Of a stretch of 64,000 bases of DNA, positions 52,979 to 61,200 are shown piece by piece. Each line of letters begins with the position of its first letter. Within the stretch, counting starts at the first letter, position 1. The translations under genes were made by a program, and so were the position numbers. This DNA is from Ornithinimicrobium ciconiae (lineage in GTDB: Bacteria > Actinomycetota > Actinomycetes > Actinomycetales > Dermatophilaceae): NCBI RefSeq assembly GCF_007197575.1, contig NZ_CP041616.1, positions 2,356,001 to 2,420,000 on the forward strand. Reading direction: 5' to 3'. Under the pieces are notes generated by a model. The model worked only from the letters and a program-made list of their open reading frames with translations. It was not told where the DNA came from and did not search any database.

Positions 52979-53746
52979 GTGCTCGATCACGTCACCGCCG
53001 TCCGCTATGTCACCCCGCTGCGCGAGGGCGGCTCCATGCCCGGCGTCGTCGAGGGGGACGACCTGGGGACGTATGTCGTGAAGTTCCGGGGCGCGGGACA
53101 GGGCCTGAAGGTGCTGGTCACGGAGGTCATCGTCGGTGAGCTCGCCCGTGCGCTGGGCCTGCCGATTCCCCGGATCGTCACCATCGACCTGCCCTCGGCG
53201 ATCGCACGCTACGAGGCCGACGAGGAGGTCCAGGACCTGCTCAACGCCTCACCCGGCACCAATCTCGGGGTGGACCTGCTCCCCGGGTCGCTGGGCTATG
53301 ACGGGTCGCGCCCTCCCACCCCCGAGCTCGCCGCCCGCATCCTGTGGCTGGACGCCTTCACCGCCAACGTCGACCGCACCTGGTCCAACCCCAACCTGCT
53401 GACCTGGCACCGCCAGACCTGGCTCATCGACCACGGCGCGGCGCTCTACTTCCACCACTCCTGGCCCAGCAAGGAGCCCAACCCCGAGCGCTTTGCCGCC
53501 CAGCCGTTCCGCGCGGACGACCACGTCCTGGCGGGGGTCGCGACCGACCTGGCCGGGGCCCACGCGAGCCTGGCCCCGCAGGTCACCGGCGACCTGGTCG
53601 ACCAGGTCCTGGACCTCGTGCCGGTGGAGTGGCTGGAGACCACGGACCACCTGCCGGACGCGCAGACAGTGCGTGCGGCATACAAGGCGCACCTCCTGGC
53701 CCGGGTGCAGCAACCGCAGGCCTGGCTTCCCGGGGGTGGGGCGTGA
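52979..53746 (+). CDS. HipA-like kinase domain protein
   Basis: The 255-aa protein is a short HipA-family member: YVVKFRGAGQGLKVLVTEVIVGELARALGLPIP as the N-terminal lobe, WLDAFTANVDRTWSNPNLL as the catalytic Asp-x3-Asn-like loop and WLIDHGAALYFHHSW as the metal-binding Asp. It lacks the HTH partner hipB; the next gene encodes DUF3037. Homologous small HipA-like proteins are often next to DUF3037 genes. GTG 52979 is preceded by GATAGTGT, compatible with a leaderless start. Confidence 0.9.
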   Translation: MLDHVTAVRYVTPLREGGSMPGVVEGDDLGTYVVKFRGAGQGLKVLVTEVIVGELARALGLPIPRIVTIDLPSAIARYEADEEVQDLLNASPGTNLGVDLLPGSLGYDGSRPPTPELAARILWLDAFTANVDRTWSNPNLLTWHRQTWLIDHGAALYFHHSWPSKEPNPERFAAQPFRADDHVLAGVATDLAGAHASLAPQVTGDLVDQVLDLVPVEWLETTDHLPDAQTVRAAYKAHLLARVQQPQAWLPGGGA

Positions 53747-54123
53747 GCACCTACGACTACCAGTACGTCACCCTGCGCCTCGTCCCCCGCGTGGAGCGCG
53801 AGGAGTTCATCAACGTCGGGGTCGTGCTCTACAGCCAGGAGGCGGAGTTCCTGCGCGGTGCCGTCCACCTGGACCCCGACAAGGCTCGGGCGCTGGCTCC
53901 TGAGCTGGACGTGGACGCGGTGCGTGCCTCCCTCGATGCCGTCTGCCGGGTGGCCGCCGGGGAGCACTCCCCCGCCACTCCACGCCTCGACCGACTCGGT
54001 CCGCGCTTCGGCTGGCTCAGCGCCCCACGCAGCACGATCGTGCAGCCCGGACCGGTCCACGGGGGCACGACGGAGGACCCGGCTGCCACGCTCGATCACC
54101 TGGTGCGCATCCTGGTGACATGA
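53743..54123 (+). CDS. DUF3037 family protein
   Basis: The 126-aa protein starts STYDYQYVTLRLVPRVEREEFINVGVVLYSQEAEFL, the hallmark of DUF3037, and ends with a His-Leu-Val-Arg-Ile helix. It overlaps the HipA-like gene by four bases (GTGA) and the next gene by four bases (ATGA). This conserved pairing suggests that DUF3037 controls or is modified by the HipA-like kinase. Function unknown. Confidence 0.93.
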   Translation: MSTYDYQYVTLRLVPRVEREEFINVGVVLYSQEAEFLRGAVHLDPDKARALAPELDVDAVRASLDAVCRVAAGEHSPATPRLDRLGPRFGWLSAPRSTIVQPGPVHGGTTEDPAATLDHLVRILVT

Positions 54124-54650
54124 GCACCCACCTGACCTGGCACCCCTTCACCGAACGACCCGACCTCGTGGCCGCACCCGTGCGTGCCGCCCTGGAGGGC
54201 ACCCCCCTCGCCGGATCGGTCGAGGTCACCCAGATCGACCCGGACCTGGCCGACACGCAGGCGCTCGTGGAGGCCACCGACATCACCCTCGAGGAGTCGG
54301 CCAACTGCATCGTGGTCCTCGGACGCCGGGGCGAGGTCGAGCGGGTCGCCGCGGGGCTGGTGCTCGCCACCACGCGAGCCGATGTCAACAGCACCATCCG
54401 CAAGTCCCTGGACGTGCGCAAGGCGAGCTTCATGCCGATGGAGCGGGCGGTGGCTGAGACAGGGATGGAGTATGGCGGGATCACCCCCGTCGGTCTGCCC
54501 GGCGACTGGCCGGTGCTGGTCGACTCACGCGTGGTCGACGCCGAGCGGGTCGTCATCGGTGCTGGGGTGCGCGGGGCCAAGCTGCGGCTCCCGGGAGCTC
54601 TGGTCGCGGACCTGCCCGGGGTGCAGGTGATCGAGGGTCTGGCCCGCTAG
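54120..54650 (+). CDS. YbaK/aminoacyl-tRNA deacylase family protein
   Basis: The 176-aa protein has the YbaK/EbsC fold: ESANCIVVLGRRGEVERVAAGLVLAT with the substrate loop, DVRKASFMPMERAVAETGMEYGGITPVGLP with the conserved Gly-Gly-Ile-Thr-Pro, and GVRGAKLRLPGALVADLPG. Such proteins hydrolyse mischarged aminoacyl-tRNA. It is the third gene of the coupled HipA-like/DUF3037 set. Its last 126 bp overlap the end of the histidine kinase gene on the other strand. Confidence 0.93.
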   Translation: MSTHLTWHPFTERPDLVAAPVRAALEGTPLAGSVEVTQIDPDLADTQALVEATDITLEESANCIVVLGRRGEVERVAAGLVLATTRADVNSTIRKSLDVRKASFMPMERAVAETGMEYGGITPVGLPGDWPVLVDSRVVDAERVVIGAGVRGAKLRLPGALVADLPGVQVIEGLAR

Positions 54651-56411
54651 GAGGGCCGCCCCGGTGGCCGGGAGGAAGGCACTCACGCGTCCGCCCGAAC
54701 GTGTCGGGCCGGCCGTCAGCGTGCCACCCAGCTCGTTCGCGCGGTCGCTCATCGACGACAGACCGACCCCGGGGACCCAGCGGACACCAGGGAGTGTCCC
54801 AGCCTCATCCTCGACCGTCAGATGCAGCCCGACGTCGTCCCGGTGCAGGGTCACCGCGGCCCTGCTGCTCGAGCTGTGCCGACCGATATTGGTCAGGGCC
54901 TCCGCGACGATGCGGTAGGCCGCGACCTCCACCCCTGCCGGCAGCGCGGACAGGTCTCCCCCTCCCTCCACAGAGACGGTCAGCGGCCCACCGCGGGCCG
55001 TGCGCAGACCGAGGGCCAGTTGGCGCAGCGCCCCCAGCAGGCCGAGCTCATCGAGAGCGGGCGGCCGCAGTGCGTAGGACAGGTCCCGGATGTCCGCGAT
55101 GGCAGCCGCCACCTCGCCGCGCAGGGTCCGCAGCAACGCCTCGGCGCCGTCAGGGTCGACCCGCAACATGTTCACCGCCGCATCGGCGGTGAACGCGACG
55201 CCGGTCAGGCGCGGCCCCAGCCCGTCGTGCAGGTCGGCGCGCAACCGGCGACGCTCCTCGGCGAGCGCGACGACGCTGCGTTCCCGGGCCGCGTGCAACT
55301 CGGCCACCAGAGCCTGTGCGCGCAGCACCTGCGCCAGCAACGGGGCCACGAGGTCCAGCACCAACCGGTCGTCCCGGGGCATGCTCAGGTCGCCGGCCCG
55401 CAGGCCCACGACCAGTTCGGCTTGGGGGTCCACCACCACGGTGTGCGTGTGCGGGGTGGGAACGCCGGATGTGGCCACGTCCCGACCGCGCACCCGCAGG
55501 GCGACCCAGGGCAACGCCAGGGCCGCCCTGATGTCGTGCAGGGCCTGCCCCGGGTCATCCCTGATCTGCCCGACCAGCTCCTGTGCCGCGTCCAGGGGAG
55601 CGGGTCTGGTCCCGGTGATCAGCGCGTCCACCGCGCCGCGCAGGAGCAGCCGCAGCGGGTGCACCGTGGTGGCCGCCAACATCCCCACGAGGGCAAGGGC
55701 CCCCAGACCCGGCGTCATCCCGCCGGTCAGTTCCACGATCGAGGCCAGCCCCACGAAGATCGCCAGGTAGGTCAGGGTGGTGATGACCCACACCACGGTG
55801 CTGACCGCGACGCCCCGGACATCGACGATCTCCGGCGCGGCCACTCCGACCCACAGGGCCGGGCCGATGACCACGAGCACGATGACAGCCCACTGGCTCA
55901 CCGCCGACCCCTCGGTCGCGAACCAGACGAGGAAGCCGATGACCGAGGTGCCGCCCACGACCACGGCCATCCACTGCAGTGCCCGGCGCTCCGGGCCACT
56001 GGCCCGCTCGAGCCGCCACCAGGTGTGGCCCACGAGGATCATCACGACTAGCAGCCCGAGGGAGGCCAGGGACGACGGGCGGGTGAACACGGTGACCACC
56101 ACGACGCCGGTGGCGGCGATGAGGATCAGGCCCAGCAGGTCAACGGGGTCACGCCAGTGCGGTCGCGGATAGGTCGTCAGTGCCAGGGGAAGCAGCAGCG
56201 CCGCTGAGATCACCACCAGCGGCCAGCCGGGCGAGGTGAGACCACTGCCGCAGAGCACCGCGCCGACCACCCCGGTCGCGCCCGCTGCAGCCAGCAAGGC
56301 TCCTGAGACACGGGCTCGACGGGTGAGCACCAGGGCGAGTCCGCTGACGAGGCAGGACAGCGCGATGGCAGCCAGTGCTGCCAGGGTGCTCCCCGAGGCT
56401 GCGGGTGTCAC
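54525..56411 (-). CDS. NarL-type sensor histidine kinase
   Basis: The 628-aa membrane kinase has about ten hydrophobic helices in residues 1-260 and a HisKA_3 core, with the phosphoacceptor in RRRLRADLHDGLGPRLTGV and an ATPase end VAAYRIVAEALTNIGRHS and MSDRANELGGTL. The family would be expected to end near SAFLPATG; here the frame continues for about 43 more codons, antisense to ybaK, which suggests loss of the original stop. It follows its response regulator gene with an ATGA overlap. Signal unknown. Confidence 0.9.
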   Translation of the reverse strand: MTPAASGSTLAALAAIALSCLVSGLALVLTRRARVSGALLAAAGATGVVGAVLCGSGLTSPGWPLVVISAALLLPLALTTYPRPHWRDPVDLLGLILIAATGVVVVTVFTRPSSLASLGLLVVMILVGHTWWRLERASGPERRALQWMAVVVGGTSVIGFLVWFATEGSAVSQWAVIVLVVIGPALWVGVAAPEIVDVRGVAVSTVVWVITTLTYLAIFVGLASIVELTGGMTPGLGALALVGMLAATTVHPLRLLLRGAVDALITGTRPAPLDAAQELVGQIRDDPGQALHDIRAALALPWVALRVRGRDVATSGVPTPHTHTVVVDPQAELVVGLRAGDLSMPRDDRLVLDLVAPLLAQVLRAQALVAELHAARERSVVALAEERRRLRADLHDGLGPRLTGVAFTADAAVNMLRVDPDGAEALLRTLRGEVAAAIADIRDLSYALRPPALDELGLLGALRQLALGLRTARGGPLTVSVEGGGDLSALPAGVEVAAYRIVAEALTNIGRHSSSSRAAVTLHRDDVGLHLTVEDEAGTLPGVRWVPGVGLSSMSDRANELGGTLTAGPTRSGGRVSAFLPATGAALLAGQTLDHLHPGQVRDQSSREPQLGPAHPSTDDDPLGVDHA

Positions 56412-57112
56412 GTCGGCGGGAATGTCGGCGGGGACGGCGGCGGGGACGTCGGCGGGGACGTCGGCTCGGTGCCGAGGCCGCGTTGTCGCGCCACGAGCAT
56501 GGCTGCCGCACGATCCGACACCTCGAGCTTGGCGAAGATGCCCGTGAGGTTGTTGCTGACCGTCTTCGGTGACAGGAACAGTTCGGCAGCGATCTCCGAG
56601 GTTCGTCGGCCTTCGGCGAGCAGGACGAGGATCTGCCGCTCCCGCGCTGTGAGGGTGGGAAAGTTGTCGACGCCGGGGTCGCGGGGTGTTGCGTGGGCAA
56701 AGACGTCGAGCACGCGCGTGGCGATGCCGGGACCGAAGATGGCCTGTCCCGTGGCCACTGCACGGATCGCCCCGACGATCTCCTCCTGCTCGGCGCCCTT
56801 GAGGAGGTAGCCGCGGGCCCCGGCCTGCATGGCTGTCAGGACGGTGGCGTCGTCGTCATACATCGTCAGCACCAGCGCTGCGGTCGCGGGAGCGGCCTGG
56901 GTGATCTGGCGGATGGCCTCGACGCCGTCGGTGCCCGGCATCCTCAGGTCGATGAGGACGACGTCGGGGCGCAGCAGCAGTGTCTCGCGCACGGCAGCGG
57001 CGCCATCCACGGCTTCGCCGACCACCTCCACGCCACGGATGGTGGACAGCAGTGCGCGCAGACCCTCGCGCACGACGGGATGGTCGTCCGCGAGGAGCAC
57101 GCGAATCGTCAT
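56408..57112 (-). CDS. NarL/LuxR-type response regulator
   Basis: The 234-aa protein has a receiver domain with Asp in VVLIDLRMPGTDGVEAI, TMYDDDATV, and Lys in RGYLLKGAEQEEI. The LuxR-type HTH at about residues 150-210 reads LTARERQILVLLAEGRRTSEIAAELFLSPKTVSNNLTGIFAKL. The last 18 residues are a Pro/Ser/Thr repeat coded by 12-bp repeats that run into the overlapping kinase start. It acts with the kinase; target genes could be the plus-strand membrane protein genes that diverge at 57269. Confidence 0.94.
   Translation of the reverse strand: MTIRVLLADDHPVVREGLRALLSTIRGVEVVGEAVDGAAAVRETLLLRPDVVLIDLRMPGTDGVEAIRQITQAAPATAALVLTMYDDDATVLTAMQAGARGYLLKGAEQEEIVGAIRAVATGQAIFGPGIATRVLDVFAHATPRDPGVDNFPTLTARERQILVLLAEGRRTSEIAAELFLSPKTVSNNLTGIFAKLEVSDRAAAMLVARQRGLGTEPTSPPTSPPPSPPTFPPT
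56412..56459. repeat. Four 12-bp tandem repeats coding the regulator tail
   Basis: Four units of the type GTCGGCGGGGAC code the PTSPPTSPPPSPPT tail on the minus strand. The repeats lie over the junction with the kinase gene. Confidence 0.85.
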
Positions 57113-57268
57113 GGTTCATCATGCCCCCATCTGGCCCCTGAGCACCCAGGAAAATCTTCCCGATCGACCGGGACAGACGGGCCGCTTGTCGGGCACGATG
57201 GTCCTGTCCCTGGGAGAGGTCGGTGCCACACGCTGGTGACATCCGTTCCGACACTGCGAGGAGATCTG

Positions 57269-57640
57269 ATGCAACCCCTCTCCACCCGTCAACACATCGG
57301 GCTCGGCCTGGCCGGGCTGCTGAGCGCCCTGTCCGTCCCCGACGTATTCACCCCAACCCCGGCCGGCACTGTGGGTCCGCCCCTTGCCGTGCTGGTGCTG
57401 ACCTCCGCCCTGGGTCTGATCGGGGTCATCGCGGTGGTCCTGGCCTGGCGGGGCAACGCTGCGGCCCTGCGCGTCGCCGCAGGTGCCGTGATCCTGCTGA
57501 TGCTGGCTGCCGTGCCAGCGTTCTTCGTCGACGTGCCCGCTGTCGTGCGAGTCATCGTCGCAGCCTCTGTGCTGGTCACGGTCGCATCCGTGGTGCTCAT
57601 GCTGTCAGCGGCTCACCGGGCCGTGCCGGTGATGGACTGA
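57269..57640 (+). CDS. Hypothetical membrane protein
   Basis: The 123-aa protein begins QPLSTRQHIGLGLAGLLSALSVPD and has three to four hydrophobic segments, with a short conserved-looking LVLAWRGNAAALR loop. GAGGAG before ATG 57269 fixes the start. It is divergent from the two-component system and followed by another small membrane protein after nine bp. No family recognised. Confidence 0.72.
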   Translation: MQPLSTRQHIGLGLAGLLSALSVPDVFTPTPAGTVGPPLAVLVLTSALGLIGVIAVVLAWRGNAAALRVAAGAVILLMLAAVPAFFVDVPAVVRVIVAASVLVTVASVVLMLSAAHRAVPVMD

Positions 57641-57649
57641 GGATCAGCC

Positions 57650-57967
57650 ATGATCGCCGTCGTCACCATCCTGCTGGCTTTCCCGCTGGGCCTGTTGCTG
57701 TCGTCCCGGCTCGCCGCGAACCTCACCTATGCGGTGGTCTACCTGTGGTGTTTCGTCTTCCAGACCCTCTATCTCCTGCTCCCCTCACTGGGCGCTGACG
57801 GCGCGGCCGGCACCGCGCCCTTCAACCCGGAGGTCTTCCCACTGGACTACGGCCTGGTCACGCTCACGGTCCCGGTCGCCGGCTTCGCTCTCGTCGCAGC
57901 TGGACACTGGGTGCGAACCCGCCGACAGCACTCGCGCCGACGGGCCGCTGCCGCACAGGTGGCATGA
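57650..57967 (+). CDS. Hypothetical small membrane protein
   Basis: The 105-aa protein has three hydrophobic segments (IAVVTILLAFPLGLLL, NLTYAVVYLWCFVFQTLYLLLP, GLVTLTVPVAGFALVAAG) and an Arg/Ala-rich tail. It lies nine bp after the previous membrane protein gene and probably forms a pair with it. Function unknown. Confidence 0.7.
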   Translation: MIAVVTILLAFPLGLLLSSRLAANLTYAVVYLWCFVFQTLYLLLPSLGADGAAGTAPFNPEVFPLDYGLVTLTVPVAGFALVAAGHWVRTRRQHSRRRAAAAQVA

Positions 57968-58000
57968 CGTGACTGTCGCTGGCCGCGGCCTCGGCCTGGG

Positions 58001-58040
58001 CCGCGGTCTCACGTCTGGGACCGCGGTCTCACGTCTGGGG
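58001..58040. repeat. Perfect 20-bp duplication at the trmH-like gene end
   Basis: CCGCGGTCTCACGTCTGGG(A/G) occurs twice in tandem; the right copy holds the stop codon of the minus-strand methyltransferase gene. It duplicates the last codons and the stop of the gene. Confidence 0.9.
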
Positions 58041-58865
58041 CTGCAGCGCCCAGAAGGCCACGGCACTCGCTGCGCCGACGTTGAGGGAGTCCACCCCGCC
58101 GGCCATCGGGATCCGCACGGCCAGATCCGCCTGAGCGATGGTCGACTCCTCCAGCCCGTCGCCCTCCGTGCCGAGCACCAGGGCCAACCGTTCCGGTTGC
58201 GCTGCGGCGAGTTGTCGAAGCTCGAGGCCGTCCTCGCGCAGGGCGAACGCCGCCACGGTGAAGCCAGCCTCGCGAAGTGTGCCGATCCCACCGGGCCAGG
58301 GGTCGATCCGGGTCCAGGGAACCTGGAAGACCGTGCCCATCGACACCCGCACCGACCGGCGATACAGCGGGTCCGCGCACCGTGGTGTCACCAGGACCGC
58401 GTCCACCCCGAGTGCGGCAGCCGACCGGAAGACCGCACCCACATTGGTGTGATCGACGATGTCCTCCAGCACCGCCACCCGGCGTGCCCCGCGCAGCACC
58501 TCCGACACCGGCGGCAACACCGGGCGGTGCATCGACGCGATGGCACTACGGTGCAGATGGTAGCCGGTCATCTCCTCGGCGACAGCAGGCTCCATGACAT
58601 AAACGGGGGCAGAGTCGTCGATGGCCGTCTGCACCAGGTCCGACAGGTCCTCGAGCCAGCGGGGTATCAGCAGCAGGGAGCGCAGCCTGTGCCCCGCCCC
58701 GAGTGCCCGCCGGATGACCTTGGCCGACTCCGCCAGATAGAGCCCCTGCACGGGCTCGAGCACCCGACGCAGCGCCACATCGGTCAGACCGACATAGTCC
58801 CGGACCCGCTCGTCTGAGGCATCGTCGATCCAGGTGACACCGGCGGGCAGCTGGTGCTGCGTCAT
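58029..58865 (-). CDS. TrmH/SpoU family RNA 2'-O-methyltransferase
   Basis: The 278-aa protein has an N-terminal substrate-binding domain and a SPOUT C-terminal half with DIVDHTNVGAVFRSAAALGVDAV (motif 1), LALVLGTEGDGLEES (motif 2) and IPMAGGVDSLNVGAASAVAFWAL (motif 3, the knotted SAM site). It would methylate a ribose in rRNA or tRNA; which site is unknown. ATG 58865 overlaps the TauE stop by four bases. Its stop codon is in a tandem repeat. Confidence 0.94.
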   Translation of the reverse strand: MTQHQLPAGVTWIDDASDERVRDYVGLTDVALRRVLEPVQGLYLAESAKVIRRALGAGHRLRSLLLIPRWLEDLSDLVQTAIDDSAPVYVMEPAVAEEMTGYHLHRSAIASMHRPVLPPVSEVLRGARRVAVLEDIVDHTNVGAVFRSAAALGVDAVLVTPRCADPLYRRSVRVSMGTVFQVPWTRIDPWPGGIGTLREAGFTVAAFALREDGLELRQLAAAQPERLALVLGTEGDGLEESTIAQADLAVRIPMAGGVDSLNVGAASAVAFWALQPQT

Positions 58866-59623
58866 ACGAGCAGCACCACGATCGCGACCACTCCGATGAC
58901 CACGATGGTCAACCGCAGCAGCCACGGTGGCATGCTGCGCCCGATCCGGGCCCCGAGCAGCCCACCGATAAACGCCCCGATCGCGATGAGGCCGACAATC
59001 ACCCAGTTCACCTGGGAGGGGTCGACCACCAGAAAGACCATCGCCGCCGTGAAGTTGACGATCAGCCCGAGCACATTCTTTGCCCCGTTGATCTCCTGCA
59101 ACCCATTGGGCAGGAGCACACTCATCAGACCGATCAGGAGCACGCCCTGGGCGGCCCCGAAGTAGCCGCCATACATCCCGGAAAACAGGATGCCCACGAT
59201 GAGGATCACAAAGCGCGAACCGGTGATCTCGGTGGCATGGTGCTGCGCCGCCCACGCGTTGAGGCGGGGCCCGAAGACCACCAGCACCAGGGCGAGGACG
59301 ATCAGCGCGGGCACGATCGCCTCGAAGGCCGACTCCGGGAGCACCAGCAGGAGCAGGGCGCCGATGATCGCCCCGAGCAACGACGCGGGAGCCAGCCGGA
59401 CGAGCAGCGCGCGCAACGGCCGGATCTCGCGGCGATAGCCCCAGGTGCCGGACAGTCCGCCGGCGACGAGTCCGAGGCTGTTGGAGATGTTGGCCGACAC
59501 GGGTGGATAGCCGAAGAAGAGCAGCGTGGGGAAGGTCACGAGGGTCCCCGAGCCCACCACGGTGTTGATCGTGCCGGCCCACACCCCGGCGAGCAGGATG
59601 GCGGAGACCTCCAGCCAACTCAT
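58862..59623 (-). CDS. TauE/SafE family sulfite exporter-like protein
   Basis: The 253-aa protein has eight or so hydrophobic helices and the TauE/SafE signature: AGTINTVVGSGTLVTFPTLLFFGY and the repeated GMYGGYFGAAQGVLLIGLM with NALKN-like INGAKNVLGL. The family exports sulfite or other small organosulfur anions. It overlaps the ABC ATPase and trmH genes by four bases each, forming a three-gene unit. Substrate uncertain. Confidence 0.93.
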   Translation of the reverse strand: MSWLEVSAILLAGVWAGTINTVVGSGTLVTFPTLLFFGYPPVSANISNSLGLVAGGLSGTWGYRREIRPLRALLVRLAPASLLGAIIGALLLLVLPESAFEAIVPALIVLALVLVVFGPRLNAWAAQHHATEITGSRFVILIVGILFSGMYGGYFGAAQGVLLIGLMSVLLPNGLQEINGAKNVLGLIVNFTAAMVFLVVDPSQVNWVIVGLIAIGAFIGGLLGARIGRSMPPWLLRLTIVVIGVVAIVVLLV

Positions 59624-60402
59624 TCGGCGCGGGCCGACCAGCGCGCGCCGCGCCTGTCCACCACCAGGGGGATGTCGAAGGCGGCTGAGAGGTTCTCCCC
59701 TGTCAGGGTGGTCTCCAGTGGTCCTGCGGCGACGACCTTGCCATCGCGCAGCATGAGGATGTCGGTGAATCCGGGCGGGATCTCCTCGACGTGGTGGGTG
59801 ACCAGGACCATCGCGGGGGACTCGATGTCCTCGGCCAGGACCGACAGCCGTCCCACGAGGTCCTCGCGGCCGCGCAGGTCCAGCCCGGCGGCCGGCTCGT
59901 CCAGCAGCATCAGCTCGGGATCAGTCATCAGGGCGCGGGCGATCTGCACCCGTTTGCGCTCCCCCTCGCTGAGCGTGGAGTAGCGACGATCGGCCAGGTG
60001 CTCGACACCCAGGGCCGCCAGCAGGCCCTCGGCACGCCCGGTGTCCAGCTCGTCATACTCCTCGCGCCAGCGCCCTGTCACGCCCCACGACGCCGTGACC
60101 ACCACGTCGCGCACCATCTCCTCCGGCGGGATTCGCTCGGCCAGGGCGGCGGAGGACAGCCCGATCCGGGGGCGTAGCTCGAAGACGTCGACGGTGCCGA
60201 GGACCTCACCGAGGATGCCAGCGACACCGGTGGTGGGATGGATCCGGGCCGCCGCGATCTGCAGCAGGGTGGTCTTGCCCGCGCCGTTGGGGCCGATCAC
60301 CACCCACCGCTCGCCCTCCTCGACGGACCAGTCGATGTCGTCAAGCAGCACGTTGCCGCCTCGGCGCACCCCGACACCGGCAAATTCCAGGACATCGCTC
60401 AT
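59620..60402 (-). CDS. ABC transporter ATP-binding protein
   Basis: The 260-aa cytosolic ATPase has Walker A GPNGAGKTTLLQ, the signature LSEGERKRVQIARAL, Walker B LMLLDEPAAGLD and the switch His in VTHHVEEIP. No membrane partner is encoded nearby; it may be a ModF/YlmA-like ATPase working alone or with distant permeases. ATG 60402 is chosen; an in-frame TTG at 60411 adds three residues. It starts the tightly overlapping ABC-TauE-TrmH unit. Confidence 0.92.
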   Translation of the reverse strand: MSDVLEFAGVGVRRGGNVLLDDIDWSVEEGERWVVIGPNGAGKTTLLQIAAARIHPTTGVAGILGEVLGTVDVFELRPRIGLSSAALAERIPPEEMVRDVVVTASWGVTGRWREEYDELDTGRAEGLLAALGVEHLADRRYSTLSEGERKRVQIARALMTDPELMLLDEPAAGLDLRGREDLVGRLSVLAEDIESPAMVLVTHHVEEIPPGFTDILMLRDGKVVAAGPLETTLTGENLSAAFDIPLVVDRRGARWSARAE

Positions 60403-60445
60403 GTCGAGCAAGGGTAGTTTGCTCCGGCACGCTTACGATCACCGC

Positions 60446-61195
60446 ATGGCTGACCTGCCCGCCAGCGTGCGCGTCGCACTGTGGGCCACCACAGCGCTCG
60501 GGGGACTCGTCGACCTCGAGGAGGTGCCGCACCGGGCGATGCCCGACCTCGATCACGTCGACGGTCTGGTGCCCCAGTTGGCGCTGTGGCGCGACCTCGG
60601 GGAGCGCCTGGTGCTCCTGGCCCTGCCCCGACCGGGCGACCTGACGAGTATGCCGCGTGGTCCCGCAGACCTGGTGGCTGCGGCGACCGAGGCCGAGGAG
60701 CTGGTCTATGTCACCGGTCTTGGCGGGGCTCTGGTGCCCGACATCCACACCTTCGGCCCGGAGGGCGACCAGGGATGGCAGGCTCTGTGGACCTCCTTCG
60801 ATGCCGACCCGGTCCCCCAGCACGTGGTGCAGCAGTTGTCGCTGCCCGACGTCGAGCTCCAGCTGCGCCGGGAGGTCGCTGCCCTCACCGCCGAGCTCGA
60901 TCTCGCTCCCGGCCAGCCGCTGACCGGCCACGGGTTGGAGGGAGCGGTGCGCGGCAGCCTCGACCAGGAGTGGGGCCTGCCGGACGGGCTGCCCGCCCGC
61001 TCGGTCCGGGTGATCGAACTCGCCGGCGCCATCACCGGACTCGCCGAGGCCGGTCTCGACCACCGCCTGCACAGCGCCGACTCGAGCTCCACCCTGCAGC
61101 GAGAACGGATTCTGCGCCAGCTCCATGACGTGGCGGCCAAGGCGCTCGTCGCCGCCACCAACGTCGGCGCCCTGCACCTCGCGGGCTGGCGCTGA
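60446..61195 (+). CDS. Conserved actinobacterial hypothetical protein
   Basis: The 249-aa cytosolic protein begins ADLPASVRVALWATTALGGLVDLEEVPHRAMPDLDHVDG and has LALPRPGDL and GALVPDIHTFGPEGDQGW. Its acidic, Leu-rich middle and RQLHDVAAKALVAATNVGALHL end have no domain I recognise. TACGAT lies six bases before ATG 60446, a possible leaderless promoter. It is divergent from the ABC ATPase gene. Confidence 0.8.
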   Translation: MADLPASVRVALWATTALGGLVDLEEVPHRAMPDLDHVDGLVPQLALWRDLGERLVLLALPRPGDLTSMPRGPADLVAAATEAEELVYVTGLGGALVPDIHTFGPEGDQGWQALWTSFDADPVPQHVVQQLSLPDVELQLRREVAALTAELDLAPGQPLTGHGLEGAVRGSLDQEWGLPDGLPARSVRVIELAGAITGLAEAGLDHRLHSADSSSTLQRERILRQLHDVAAKALVAATNVGALHLAGWR

Positions 61196-61200
61196 GCCGC

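Larger units (their letters stand above)
235..60653. repeat. Dispersed octamer GTATGCCG / CGGCATAC, 30 copies
   Basis: Copies found by eye begin at about 235, 722, 2054, 2426, 3337, 5650, 6568, 6975, 7425, 10268, 13564, 15146, 17651, 18966, 21894, 22886, 24574, 24593, 27318, 28395, 35999, 36371, 37448, 40767, 40782, 43478, 45057, 51763, 53677 and 60647. All seen copies of the heptamer GTATGCC continue with G. Fifteen point each way. Twenty-four are in genes and cover every reading frame. The coordinates here only span the first and last copies. Confidence 0.8.

Noticed and set aside
235..60653. Octamer GTATGCCG as a KOPS-type or other polar motif
   Set aside because: Copies split evenly between the two orientations, so no strand bias is seen in this window.
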